Assembly (NCBI RefSeq): GCF_047228935.1
Contig: NZ_JBFEGG010000002.1
Location: 558,001 to 622,000 of the forward strand
DNA length: 64,000 nucleotides
DNA from: Ornithinibacillus sp047228935
Lineage (GTDB): Bacteria > Bacillota > Bacilli > Bacillales > Amphibacillaceae
Direction: 5' to 3'
Made by a program: the position numbers and the translations under genes. The stretch's first letter is position 1; the number at the start of each line of letters is the position of its first letter. The notes beneath the pieces were generated by a model that ran no database searches, was not told where the DNA came from, and saw nothing but the letters and a program-made list of their open reading frames with translations. This document shows, one piece after another, positions 8,038 to 17,502 of the stretch.

Positions 8038-9399
8038 ATAACTTCTTCCTTTCCATAATAGGTATATAACTTCGAACAAGCACGTTATGGTTTGATGAGT
8101 CAAATGAAGAAGTTTGATATTGAGCAAACCACTGTCTTGAATCATCTAGAATGTATTTTTCTTCACTAACGATCCACCGGTGAATAATTTCTAAAACACC
8201 ATTAAGTGTTCCGTAGGCCTTCGTCTCGATAACAGCGAATAATCCACCGCCTAATCTCTTCTGATTAATATAAGGGTTGCTTATACCTTCAGCTTTTGAG
8301 TATTTAGTTGTTATACCACATTCACTCCAATGTTCCAAACCATTTTCTGCTCCGTAGTTATATGATACGTACAGCTTTGCCTTAGAATAGTCAATGAATG
8401 CATCGGTTTTTAACCAATCAGATAATGTAGCATCAGCTTTATGCTGACTATCATGTCCGTAAATCCTACTAAATGCCACCCAGAAAGGTTCAGTTTCTTC
8501 TACGGTAATCATTTCAGGTTCTAGCTGACGCTCAATCGGTAAATAAAGTTTCATTCGAACAAGTTTTTGGTTATAGGTAATGTACTCTTCTAAGTATGTA
8601 TGTGCACCTTCTTTAAATACGCTTTTAGGCAGCCACTCTGAATATAACCGATTCCATAATGATAGAATACCGTGTTCACAATTTGAAGGGGTTGCTCCAA
8701 CCGCATACATCCCACCATGAATCTTTTTAATATACATTCCAGCTATTGAGTTAACAATAGACTCTTCAATAGCAACCATCATTTCATATGCAAATAGGTT
8801 ACGGTTAAAGTCAGATCCTTTATCATGATCTAATTCTATATTACGACCAAAAAGTTTAACTTTTTTCATGCTTAAATTAGAGTTTTGAATTAGATGTTGA
8901 ACTGCCGTAAATGCATCCTTTTCAATTCCTTCTAAACAGTCTGATCTATGTATATAACTTAGTACTGTCATATCTTTTATTTGAATAACCTTTACGTCAG
9001 GGTATCTATCGAACAAATCACGTTCCTCTAGGTAGTTCACCTTTTCGTATAAATTAATACGTTCGAAACTATAAAACATGTCTGAACTTTTATATACCTT
9101 CGGAGTCACTCCAACTATCTTCTTGAATGATTTTGTAAAAGATGCCTGTGATTCAAAACCAACTTCCATGGCAATGTCTATGACTTTACGCGTTGAGTTT
9201 TTCAGATGTTCTGAAGCAATGCTAAGCCTTCTTTTACGCATGTAGTCTTTGACTGGATGTCCAGTAAGGGAATAAAACATACGATATAGATGCGGGAGTG
9301 ACATACAAGATATATTAGCAACCTCTTCTATTCCACATTCATTTCCATATTCTCTTCTATAAAATCTATTGCAGTTTGAACACTTTCTAAGTAATTCAT
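8030..9399 (-). CDS. AraC-family regulator with two GyrI-like domains; N-terminal frameshift
   Basis: An AraC-type double helix-turn-helix (VANISCMSLPHLYRMFYSLTG through VGFESQASFTKSFKKIVGVTP) is followed by two tandem GyrI-like effector domains, roughly residues 145-305 and 310-455. The natural start is ATG 9399, which opens MNYLESVQTAIDFIEENMEMNVE, the usual N-terminus of this family. That frame hits TAG at 9328, while the rest of the protein (IEEVANIS onward) continues one frame over. One missing A in a GTGGAATAG context (about 9328-9334) explains it. An upstream TTG at 9430 that opens the second frame gives a nonsense N-terminus. Either a sequencing error or a real mutation; if real, the first helix of the DNA-binding domain is lost. 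Confidence 0.7.
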
Positions 9400-9690
9400 T
9401 TCTCACCACCAGTCTAGTAAAATATTCCAACAGGAATTTGAAAATAATTCCTTTAGTGTAACTATAGCAAACATGTAGGTCATATTTTTGTCCTTTTTTA
9501 TCAAAAACCCAATAAAATTGACAGCGTTTTGAAATATACTAAGCATCTATTCTAGGGAAATGAGTAAGAAATTTATATGTTAAACAACTTGGATTACCTT
9601 TATTAAAATAACTAGTCACTATCATAAATGATTCGATAAAAAGGACATTAATCTATCTTGGATTAATGCACCCGTCAGTTCAAGAAGAAT

Positions 9691-10170
9691 TTATAATAAT
9701 GGAAGAATATCAGACAAATCGATAAACTCTAGTTCAGTTTCTGCTTCTGCTTTCGAACGATAAACGGTAATTTTATCATAGGGTTTCATGTTGTCTTGCC
9801 ATGTTCCTATATTACTCAGAAAATCTTCTAAGTTCTCAGAAATTATAAAGCACTCTAAGTCCCTATTGATATAACAAATTGGTGCGTCACTTTCTGAATC
9901 ACACAATTGATAAACAGTTCCGACAAATCCACCTTTACTATCTTTTGCTATAATATCTACATGTGGAACCGTAAAAAACTCTAAATGTGGAATATCATCG
10001 TCAAAGATAAATTGAATATCATGATCGTTAGCGTATCTTTGATACTCCTCATTTCTATCATGAATACCCATTGAATAAATGGTTGTTCCTGCTGATATAA
10101 TCTCAGTATCTTCTAAATTAACACCTATGGCTCCAGAAAATGCTGTTCTATCTAGATAGATTTTTCGCAT
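9691..10170 (-). CDS. Hypothetical acidic protein, possibly SUKH-like
   Basis: 159 residues, acidic, without signal peptide or membrane segment. The region CYINRDLECFIISENLEDFL near the C-terminus recalls the SUKH/SMI1-KNR4 fold, in which a hydrophobic strand precedes an FxxFL helix. SUKH proteins often act as immunity proteins against contact-dependent toxins. The resemblance is weak and no toxin gene lies nearby, so function is left open. Upstream GGGG before the ATG supports the start. The 9431-9690 stretch before it shows no gene. Confidence 0.5.
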   Translation of the reverse strand: MRKIYLDRTAFSGAIGVNLEDTEIISAGTTIYSMGIHDRNEEYQRYANDHDIQFIFDDDIPHLEFFTVPHVDIIAKDSKGGFVGTVYQLCDSESDAPICYINRDLECFIISENLEDFLSNIGTWQDNMKPYDKITVYRSKAEAETELEFIDLSDILPLL

Positions 10171-10322
10171 ATAAACCCCCGTTTAATCTTATTTTAAAGT
10201 AAATGCTCATTACTTTTACGATTTCTTATTCAACTAAACTGCCTCTTTACCACAATAGGAACTGTCACGAATACAGCTCCTTATTCAAGATAAGCACCCT
10301 TTTATTGAAATAACTTTATGAC

Positions 10323-10786
10323 CTATAATGTTTTTTCCATTTTAATATTCTTTTCTATATATCCTAACTTTTCATATAAGCCTCGTGCTACTTTGTTGTG
10401 ACCAAAGACGTGAAGTTCTATACTTTTCAATCCAATCTTCTTGGCTACAATCTCAATTTCTTGCATAGCTTGTTTGCCATAGCCTTTACTTTGATTTCCT
10501 TCCCAAATGTTAATATCATAAATAAACCCTTTTTCATCTGTTCTCTGTGCGAGCCAAATCATACCAACTTCTTTACTTCCATCATGAATTTAAATAAATA
10601 ATGGTTTTTCGTATTCTGTCCTTTAGGCAACAACTTTTCATATTCCTGTGTTGCTTTGCTAATTGCCTCTTGTGACCCCCAACTGCCAGGCCAGATTTAA
10701 TTTGTTTCGTTTGCAAAGTTTTTGATTGCAAAATTTTGATATTGTTGGAATTCATCTGCATTCATTTCCTCTAATCTCACCGTCAT
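10323..10786 (-). pseudogene. Broken GNAT acetyltransferase gene
   Basis: Reading from ATG 10786 gives MTVRLEEMNADEFQQYQNF and then an in-frame TAA (after FANETN). The frame continues as a normal GNAT sequence (GSQEAISKATQEYEKLLPKGQNT), shifts frame near 10570, and finishes with the intact C-terminal half (KGYGKQAMQEIEIVAKKIGL acetyl-CoA loop, GHNKVARGLYEKLGY). The two lesions and the truncated open frame (10323-10562) show a dead gene. Confidence 0.75.
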
Positions 10787-10910
10787 TTTACTTTCTCTCC
10801 CCTATAGAATAATAAGCAATAGGAGTGGCCAAATGACAACTTGTAACTGCTAAACTAAAGTAGTCAATTATTGCTAGATAAAAATGAACACTTTTCTTTG
10901 GGGGTATAGG

Positions 10911-10955
10911 CATGTAAAAGGCTGTTGCCCCGTAGGGGCAGCAGCCTTTTACATG
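10911..10955. terminator. Perfect GC-rich hairpin upstream of the IS21 remnant
   Basis: CATGTAAAAGGCTGTTGCC and its complement pair over 20 bases around a GTAG loop (4 bp). It could be a terminator, or part of the outer end of the IS21 element, since it lies just before istA. The T-run after it is poor on the plus strand. Confidence 0.5.
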
Positions 10956-10987
10956 CTCGCTGCTTACTAGGCCCTCAACTATTTAAA

Positions 10988-11038
10988 TTCCTCCATTGCT
11001 GTATAATACATGTTTGTACAAAACAGCAATGGAGGGAA
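10988..11038 (+). promoter_or_regulatory. Inverted repeat covering the istA ribosome binding site
   Basis: TTCCTCCATTGCTGT (10988-11002) and ACAGCAATGGAGGGAA (11023-11038) are inverted copies. The right arm contains GGAGGG, the Shine-Dalgarno of istA, and a TATAAT hexamer lies at 11002-11007 between the arms. A transcript entering from outside would fold and hide the ribosome site; one started at the internal TATAAT would not contain the left arm. Confidence 0.5.
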
Positions 11039-11046
11039 CATGAAAG

Positions 11047-12132
11047 GTGGAAAAATGGAAAGTGTACATGGAAATCTATCAACTAAAACAACAGGGATTT
11101 AAGATACGAAGAATTGCTAGGAAGTTAGGTATTTCAAGAACAACCGTATATAAATATTTAGATAAATCCCCGGAGGAAATGAGTGAATGGATGGCTTCCA
11201 CAAAAACTAGAAAAAAGAAGTTAGATCCATATGAAATGCTGATTCATACGTGGTTAAGTGAACACCCTGACACCTCCGGTGCACAAATATATGATTGGCT
11301 AAAAGAAAGATATAAAGATGATTTTAAGGTAGGCGAAAGTACAGTTCGGGGTTATGTAAAAGAGTTACGGGAAAAATACTCTTTACCTAAAACAGAATCC
11401 AAACGTATATATCAAGCTGTTCCTGAATTACCCATGGGACAACAAGTACAAGTTGATTTTGGTCAAACAGTCCAAAAAGCATCTAACGGGAAAGAGCAGA
11501 AATTATATTTTATTAGCTTTGTGCTCTCACATTCTCGTTATAAATATGCAGAATGGTTAGATAGACCATTTACTGCGAAAGATGTTATTCGAACACATGA
11601 AAATGCATTTCAGTTTTTTGAAGGGGTCCCACAAGAAATAGTTTATGATCAGGATTCTTTAATCGTAGTAAGTGAAAATTCGGGTGACTTAATCTTGACA
11701 GGTGAATTTCAAGCATATCGTGAGGAGAGAAAACTGAATCTGTTTGTTTGTCGTAAGGCGGATCCAGAGAGTAAAGGAAAAATTGAGAATGTCGTTAAAT
11801 TTATAAAGAGAAACTTCGCCAAATACCGTATCTTTCAAAACATAGACCATTGGAATGATAGATGTATAGATTGGCTTGAGCGAACTGGAAATGGAAAAGT
11901 TCACAACGGTACAAAAAAAAGACCGGCTGAAGTGTTTGCATTGGAAAAACAGCACTTAAGACCAGTCCTTAAAAAATTCCATGTTTCACATGTAGATTCC
12001 AGTATAACAAGAACGGTACGAAAGGACAATACGATTGTGTATAAATCTAATCGTTACTCCGTTCCACTGGGAACGTATAGGGGTAGCGTCAGGAAAATGC
12101 GGATTTACAACGTTAAGGAAATCAAAATATAA
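11047..12132 (+). pseudogene. istA: IS21-family transposase istA, 3' end replaced by a Tn3-type transposon end
   Basis: From GTG 11047 the protein shows the IstA order: N-terminal HTH (GFKIRRIARKLGISRTTVYKYL), then a DDE integrase core with QVQVDFGQ, EIVYDQDS and the ADPESKGKIENVVKFIKRNF segment, then NRYSVPLGTY. IstA is normally 400-500 residues and is followed by the ATPase istB. Here homology stops at about 12079. The last residues (RGSVRKMRIYNVKEIKI) are simply the translation of a 38-bp Tn3 terminal repeat. No istB follows. The insertion element was therefore inactivated by the transposon inserted at 12080. Confidence 0.85.
12080..12117. repeat. 38-bp Tn3-family terminal inverted repeat of Tn1546 type (left end)
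   Basis: The 38 bases start GGGGTAGCGTCAGG and end ATTTACAACGTTAAG. They begin with GGGG, end with CGTTAAG, and are exactly 38 bp, as Tn3-family ends are. From memory the sequence is the Tn1546 repeat with at most a base or two different. It interrupts istA, with the transposon body to the right. The five bases before it are GTATA, the candidate target duplication. I did not find the matching right end in this window. Confidence 0.8.
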
Positions 12133-12171
12133 AAAGTCTAATTTCTCGGTGTTATAAGTGAAAAATTAGGC
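12133..12171. terminator. Hairpin just inside the Tn1546-type end
   Basis: AAAGTCTAATTTCTC and GAAAAATTAGGCTTT form an imperfect stem. A similar AAAAATTAGG hairpin follows the transposase tail at 22484. Its place next to the left end suggests it once ended a leftward tnpA gene that is now missing here. Confidence 0.5.
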
Positions 12172-12258
12172 TTTAGTTACTTCATTAAAGCGCCTGATTG
12201 TTGAAGACTAAAGTTTATATTCACCAAGAAAATTGATGTGCTCTTATCCTAACAAATT

Positions 12259-12942
12259 TTATTTAGGACTTACATGTATGCCTTCACTCTCTCGCCAATC
12301 TGCGTAAAGTATACGCTTTACATTATCATATCCATTGGTAGTTAATTGGTTATCTAACCACTGTTGATCAAATCCGAGTTCATGTAAATTATCCCATAAA
12401 ATTTCCCCATCTATAATTAACGATGTTGGGAGGTCTACTGGACTTTCTGGAAGATTGAGATCTTGCTTGTCTGGTTTTTGATACTTGGATTTTAATAATA
12501 AACTTATTTGCCCATTAGCTTCCAATATACCGTATTTGACTTCGCGAACTGAAAAGACATTATTTTGACGGAGTATACTCAATACTTGATTTACATCCAA
12601 TTTGTTCTTTGTAAGTAACTTTCTGTCCATAACACCATCTCGAATGATGATGTTAGGATTGCCTAATAAGAGAGAACGTGTCGATTTAATTTTTAGAGTC
12701 ATAAACTCTATTCCCAACATAAGAAAAGTCCACAATCCGACGGCATATAAAAAATGAAAAATCCTTACCTTATCTTCATAAATGGTATTTCCAAAAAAAT
12801 CTCCAAGTACTAACACAAAAACTAAGTGAAACGGGGTTAACTGATAGATGGATGTTCTGCCTGTTATGATAATGATAAAAAATAAAGTTGCAAAACCAAC
12901 GATGACTTTGATCGTCAGTAAACCAATATTAACTTCTTCCAA
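12259..12942 (-). CDS. DUF421 (YetF-like) membrane protein
   Basis: From TTG 12942 the protein is 227 residues: three membrane helices in the first 85 residues, containing the GRTSIYQLTPFHLV family motif, then the cytoplasmic DUF421 domain (NPNIIIRDGVMDRKLL, SILRQNNVFSVREVKYGILEANGQISLLLK). GGAGG lies 8 bases before this TTG; a longer frame to 12957 would include the ribosome site itself. DUF421 proteins recur next to spore genes and in spoVA mobile operons. They act in the membrane, but the molecular role is unknown. Likely co-transcribed with the CBO0543 gene upstream. Confidence 0.75.
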   Translation of the reverse strand: MEEVNIGLLTIKVIVGFATLFFIIIITGRTSIYQLTPFHLVFVLVLGDFFGNTIYEDKVRIFHFLYAVGLWTFLMLGIEFMTLKIKSTRSLLLGNPNIIIRDGVMDRKLLTKNKLDVNQVLSILRQNNVFSVREVKYGILEANGQISLLLKSKYQKPDKQDLNLPESPVDLPTSLIIDGEILWDNLHELGFDQQWLDNQLTTNGYDNVKRILYADWRESEGIHVSPK

Positions 12943-12969
12943 AGTTTTTTCCTCCAATTTAAATTTTAC

Positions 12970-13545
12970 TTAGGTGTAAGATCTTGAGGGTTTAGATAAA
13001 GAGGCTAGTTTTAGTATTAAAGCTCGAGTTACAATTCCAACAATGATGTAATATATGAATGAATATCTGTATCTCCACTCATAATAATACACAAGTTCGA
13101 CCCACTCGGAAAAAGGTTCACCAATAAAGGCGTATGTGAGTACCATAGTGATTTGTGCGATTATAAAAATTTTCCATGTTCTAAAATATTGATATAACAA
13201 CATGTAAGCTACAGGTACCATTGAAAAATCAAAAGGAAAGGCCCTAGGAATAAAAGGTAGGAATGCAATGGGGTAATCCCAAAAACTGTATTGTGCACCA
13301 ACTACATCTAATAAGGTTGTTGTCAAGATAATTATGGTACCAAATAACAAAATTTCTAAAATAATGTCTCGTTTAACAAGTTTAGCCCATATAACCCAAG
13401 GCACAACTAAAAAAACGACTAGTATCCACCATTCCCAAGTTAAAAACTCATTTTTTAGCCAACCATTTAATTCTAAATGATAGAGCTTATCTTCTAATAA
13501 ACGTATTTCCTTAAGATTTTCAAATATATTATCTATTGATATCAC
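12970..13545 (-). CDS. CBO0543-family integral membrane protein
   Basis: 191 residues with about five membrane segments and the family pattern: an N-terminal soluble helix, WEWWILVVFLVVPWVIWA, a PRAFPFDFSMVPVAYMLLYQYF motif and EPFSEW. CBO0543 proteins are found in spore formers and have no known function. The GTG start at 13545 lies inside GAGGTG, so the exact start is unsure. The gene sits 27 bp upstream of the DUF421 gene on the same strand, forming a two-gene membrane unit. Confidence 0.7.
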   Translation of the reverse strand: MISIDNIFENLKEIRLLEDKLYHLELNGWLKNEFLTWEWWILVVFLVVPWVIWAKLVKRDIILEILLFGTIIILTTTLLDVVGAQYSFWDYPIAFLPFIPRAFPFDFSMVPVAYMLLYQYFRTWKIFIIAQITMVLTYAFIGEPFSEWVELVYYYEWRYRYSFIYYIIVGIVTRALILKLASLSKPSRSYT

Positions 13546-13778
13546 CTCTATATTTAAATGAAAAGGTAACAGATATTTTTGAATTCAAACTCTTTGAGCT
13601 GCCTTTTTAGTATTACCGTTTTTTAGTAATGAATTTCCATCGTAAATAAGAAAAAAACCATGTTGGAATTTCTTATAATACACGGGTTTTCGACTTTTTT
13701 TCAAATAAGTCAGAAATATATTAAAAACAAAGTTAAATCTAGATTTAAGATAGAACAATAAAAACAGGATACATCAAC

Positions 13779-15296
13779 TTATAATAATGGAGAAAGCAGA
13801 CGAGCACCTTGTTCAACAATGCGCTCGGTCAGGGATCGTTGCAACAAGTCTTCAATTCTTAATGGTACAGAATCAGTAAGATCCCTCTCGAACTGCTCTG
13901 TGAGTTCCCTTGCCACATCAGCACTGTACACGACTTGACACACCTCATAATTCAGGCGAAAACTTCTCATATCATAGTTTGCTGCGCCTACTTCTGCAAT
14001 TTCCTCATCAATGATCATCAGTTTCGCATGTAACATTCCTTTATTGTACTGGTAGATTTGGACCCCAGCTTCTATAAGTTCCCCGTAATAGGTACGACTT
14101 GCATAGCCCACGCTTTTTTGATCAATGTGGCGAGGAACCAGCAATCTTACGTGCACACCACGAGCCACAGCTGTCTTTAATGCCATGATAATATCTGTTT
14201 CTGGTACAAAGTAGGGTGTTGTTATATCAATAGTTTTGGTCGCCTGTGTTATACATATAAAGTAAGCTTGACGAATAACTGGGGTAGGAATTCCAGGGTT
14301 TCCTTCCAACGTATGGATGTACGCTTTTTGCAATTCTCCTGTCTTTGTTTGGGTATTGTCTGTTTTACCTTCTATAGGCCATAATTCAGATCCTAATTCG
14401 GCAGACCATCTTGAAAGATCTATGCTGCCGGTTGGATTGATTTCCTTTGATTTATATTTTGGGATTTTAGTGGCCTTTTTCGTTGCCTCAGATTTTGTTT
14501 TTGACTTTATCCGTTCTGGTACAGCGATATTCCAATGAACGTCGAAGATAGTCTGCAAGTCGCCTGTTGCTTCCCCTATAATTTGCAAATGAGTGTCCCT
14601 CCAAAATCCTACGTCTGGCTTTAATCCTGTATATTCATAACCAACGTTCATACCGCCAGTAAAGGATTCCTTTCTGTCAATCGTCACAATCTTACAATGA
14701 TCCCGATAATTCCAATTGGACAAAATCCAGGGAAAACTTAAAGGAAATATTGTCCGACATTCTATCCCTGCTTCCACCATCTGAAGAATTTTTTGACGCG
14801 GAAATTTTTTACTCCCCCAACCATCTCTAATAAAACGAACCCGCACTCCATTTACTGCTTTTTCGATCAGTAGTTCTGTGATGCGATTACCAATTTGGTC
14901 GTTCCGATAGATGAAATATTCCAGATCAATGGTTTTTTGGGCTTTTTGTAGGGATTCGATAAGTTGTTCATATTTTGCTATTCCATTGTTTAGTACTTGG
15001 ACTTTGCCGACTCGAAGCCCATGCACAGTGAAATGCCGTAAAGCATCGGCGATTATCGATGCTGAATCACTATATGTATCAGGTAACTTCTCAGACTCAT
15101 TATGAGAAGAGGTCAATCTTTTACGATGAATAAGCTTGGGATTTGATATGCTAAGATATAGTAAGAAACCAATGACAGGCAAAACAAGGACTATTATTAT
15201 CCAATTCAAAGCCTTGGCAGGACGACGAACTTCCCAAATTGCTATGAATAACATAAAGAACGTATTTAACAGGTATAGATAAAAAATCCACTCCAT
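13779..15296 (-). CDS. cls: Cardiolipin synthase
   Basis: 505 residues. Two N-terminal membrane helices (1-20 and 30-50) are followed by two phospholipase-D domains with HKD motifs: HCKIVTIDRKESFTGG near residue 201 and HAKLMIIDEEIAEVGA near residue 419. This arrangement and length are those of bacterial cardiolipin synthase, which condenses two phosphatidylglycerol molecules at the membrane. GGGGG before ATG 15296 fixes the start. It lies in the transposon-derived island next to DUF421 and cwlJ, and may adjust forespore or spore membrane lipids; that role is inference. The core genome probably has its own copies elsewhere. Confidence 0.9.
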   Translation of the reverse strand: MEWIFYLYLLNTFFMLFIAIWEVRRPAKALNWIIIVLVLPVIGFLLYLSISNPKLIHRKRLTSSHNESEKLPDTYSDSASIIADALRHFTVHGLRVGKVQVLNNGIAKYEQLIESLQKAQKTIDLEYFIYRNDQIGNRITELLIEKAVNGVRVRFIRDGWGSKKFPRQKILQMVEAGIECRTIFPLSFPWILSNWNYRDHCKIVTIDRKESFTGGMNVGYEYTGLKPDVGFWRDTHLQIIGEATGDLQTIFDVHWNIAVPERIKSKTKSEATKKATKIPKYKSKEINPTGSIDLSRWSAELGSELWPIEGKTDNTQTKTGELQKAYIHTLEGNPGIPTPVIRQAYFICITQATKTIDITTPYFVPETDIIMALKTAVARGVHVRLLVPRHIDQKSVGYASRTYYGELIEAGVQIYQYNKGMLHAKLMIIDEEIAEVGAANYDMRSFRLNYEVCQVVYSADVARELTEQFERDLTDSVPLRIEDLLQRSLTERIVEQGARLLSPLL

Positions 15297-15451
15297 AAAA
15301 TTCCCCCTAGTTTTTTCTTAGCATGTACAAACTATGTAGCGAGTATACGTTTGGAATACGAAAGAATTGTTTAGATACCTTTTCTTATGAGGCACTCAAA
15401 ATAAATATTTTGTAATTAGTTTATTTTGTCACAGGAATTTAAACGTCGGAA

Positions 15452-15610
15452 ATGGATCGAAAAACAAAAAAGGAGGTTCGTTTTACATTTCTTCGATTTA
15501 ATCCCAATACCTTCCGTAATTCTGATGTAGCTGACTACGAAAAAGACTCCAACAGGGGCAAGGCACTACTACTAATTGTTAACTTGGTTTTTTATAGAGT
15601 ATTCATTTAA
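15452..15610 (+). CDS. Unrecognised 52-residue ORF, possibly a gene fragment
   Basis: ATG 15452 opens a basic 52-residue frame (MDRKTKKEVRFTFLRFNP to LLIVNLVFYRVFI) with a hydrophobic end. There is no convincing ribosome binding site. It lies in the 377-bp interval between the divergent cls and cwlJ genes, which otherwise holds only promoters. Possibly the end of a deleted membrane-protein gene. Confidence 0.25.
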   Translation: MDRKTKKEVRFTFLRFNPNTFRNSDVADYEKDSNRGKALLLIVNLVFYRVFI

Positions 15611-15673
15611 TATTTGTAAAAAAGGGACATAAATGTATGCTTTTTTTCATACTGTATTTTGGAGGTGAAAAAA

Positions 15674-16114
15674 ATGGCAAGAGTCGCTTACCGAGATGCA
15701 GACGTTGATTTAATGGCAAGGATGATGAGAGCAGAGGCTGAAGGTGAAGGAGTACAGGGGATGCTCTATGTTGGAAACGTGATTGTAAACCGTGCTGTAG
15801 CTGATTGTGCGGATTTCATGGATGTAAGGACCATTGAAGATGTTATTTTTCAAGTACAAGGGGGAAATTACTCCTTTGAAGCTGTGCAAAAAGGCAATAT
15901 GTTTTATCAACGAGCAAGAGAATCTGAAAGAAGATTAGCAAGAAAGAATTTGGAATATTGGAGAGATTACCCAGCGAAATATGCTCTTTGGTACTTTAAT
16001 CCATATGGTCCGTGTCCTCCAACATGGTATGGCCAACCTTTTAGTGGTCAATTTAAACAACATTGTTTTTATGAACCAGCGCCTGGAACATGTGAAAGCG
16101 TTTATAGTCGTTGA
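15674..16114 (+). CDS. cwlJ: Spore cortex-lytic cell wall hydrolase CwlJ
   Basis: 146 residues starting MARVAYRDADVDLMARMMRAEAEGEG. The catalytic Glu of this hydrolase_2 (SleB/CwlJ) fold is in RAEAEGEG. The middle FQVQGGNYSFEAV and the end CPPTWYGQP are CwlJ hallmarks. It has only the catalytic domain and no signal peptide, as CwlJ does, unlike SleB. CwlJ is placed in the spore coat and degrades cortex peptidoglycan when Ca-dipicolinate is released in germination. GGAGGTG fixes the start. No gerQ partner is visible nearby. Its position inside the island suggests a mobile second copy. Confidence 0.85.
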   Translation: MARVAYRDADVDLMARMMRAEAEGEGVQGMLYVGNVIVNRAVADCADFMDVRTIEDVIFQVQGGNYSFEAVQKGNMFYQRARESERRLARKNLEYWRDYPAKYALWYFNPYGPCPPTWYGQPFSGQFKQHCFYEPAPGTCESVYSR

Positions 16115-16156
16115 GGAAAAGATTCGAAGATTTTTAAAAACTAAAACTTTTAGCAG

Positions 16157-16193
16157 CAAAAAAAAGGAACTTCTTACTGGAAGATCCTTTTTT
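16157..16193 (+). terminator. Terminator after cwlJ
   Basis: AAAAGGAACTTC and GAAGATCCTTTT pair with one mismatch and end in a T-run. It lies just before the truncated Tn3 transposase. Confidence 0.6.
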
Positions 16194-16208
16194 CAGTGCC
16201 TATAAAAC

Positions 16209-17310
16209 TACTTACGTAAATATACCCCAACATTGTTAGAAGCCCTAGAATTCACTTCTACAAAATCAGGAGAGCCATTGCTTCAAGCTATTGAGACCAT
16301 TAAAGAGATGAACAAAAATAATAAACGAAAAATTCCAGAAGGCGCTCCTTTGGACTTTATCTCGAATCGCTGGCAAAAGCACGTTTATGATGATGATGGG
16401 AATATAAATCGCCAATATTATGAGATGTCTGTTCTTACCGAGTTAAGAAATCTTGTACGCTCAGGTAACGTTTCTATTAAAGGAAGTCGTCAGCATCAAG
16501 ATTTTGATAATTATTTAGTGACAAAAGAAGCATGGCAGCAAAACAAGCACCTTAATGGACTTACCGCACCACCTTCTGTTGCTGAATACTTAAAATTGAA
16601 AATGGATGCATTACATAATCGGCTTGAATGGATTAAAGCGAATATCACAGAATTAGATGGGGTTAATTTTGAAGACGGACGACTGCATCTCCATCGTTTG
16701 GAGAAAAACGTTCCAGAAACAGCACGAGAATATAGTTTATCTCTATATCAACTGATACCTCGTGTGAAGTTGACAGATTTACTTATGGAAGTAGCAAGTT
16801 GGACGGGATTCAAAAAGCAGTTCCTCCATGCTTCTACGCTGAATCCACCGAAAGAAGAAGAAAAGTCTGCAATCATGGCAGCGATTATGGCTATGGGAAC
16901 AAACATCGGTCTTACTAAGATGGCAGAAGCGACACAAGGGGTTTCTTACCGGCAAATGTCCACAGCCGACAGTGGTGTTTATATGAAGATGCTATGAATA
17001 AAGCACAAGCCGTTATGGTGAATTTTCAACACCAGTTAAACTTGTCGTCGTACTGGGGCGATGGCAACTTCTTCTTCAGATGGAATGCGTGTTCAAGTAG
17101 GAGTTTCATCCTTACACGCTGATGCAAATCCACATTACGGCACAGGGAAAGGAACAACCATTTATCGGTTTGTTAGTGACCAATTTTCTAGCTTCTATAC
17201 GAAAGTGATTAATACAAACGCAAGAGACGCTGTTCATGTTATAGATGGTTTATTGCATCATGAAACCGACTTGCATATTGAAGAACATTATACAGACACG
17301 GCCGGTTATC
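16209..17310 (+). pseudogene. Tn3-family transposase, middle part (5'-truncated, frameshifted)
   Basis: In-frame homology begins around 16209 (YLRKYTPTLLEALEF) at what is about residue 370-400 of a roughly 990-residue TnpA; everything before is missing. It continues through TELRNLVRSGNVSIKGSRQHQDF and the first catalytic region (SSYWGDG then SSSDGMRVQVGVSSLHADANPHYG), with frameshifts between about 16985 and 17061. It stops at HYTDTAGY (17310), the second conserved acidic motif, where the Tn554-like element is inserted. The remainder resumes at 21801. Confidence 0.85.
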
Positions 17311-17502
17311 AATACCTTTTTGTAAAAAAATTAAAATTATTATGTGTTCTTTCATTGTAGACATGTACTTAACGAAAGATTTAAAAATGACTAACGATTT
17401 AAAGTCGTTAGCCATTATCTTTCACAATCGCGCTCGATTGTGGAAGATTTTAAAAAATAATAAAGCTTCAAAATTAATCTTTAGTTATTACTAACGCTTC
17501 CT

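Noticed and set aside
10256..10281. AGGAACTGT/ACAGCTCCT hairpin as a terminator
   Set aside because: It has a mismatch, no T-run and no gene ending next to it.
15636..15656. Sigma-E-like promoter (ACATAAA / CATACTGT) before cwlJ
   Set aside because: Transcription would begin inside or after the ribosome binding site at 15661-15667, so the transcript would lack it.
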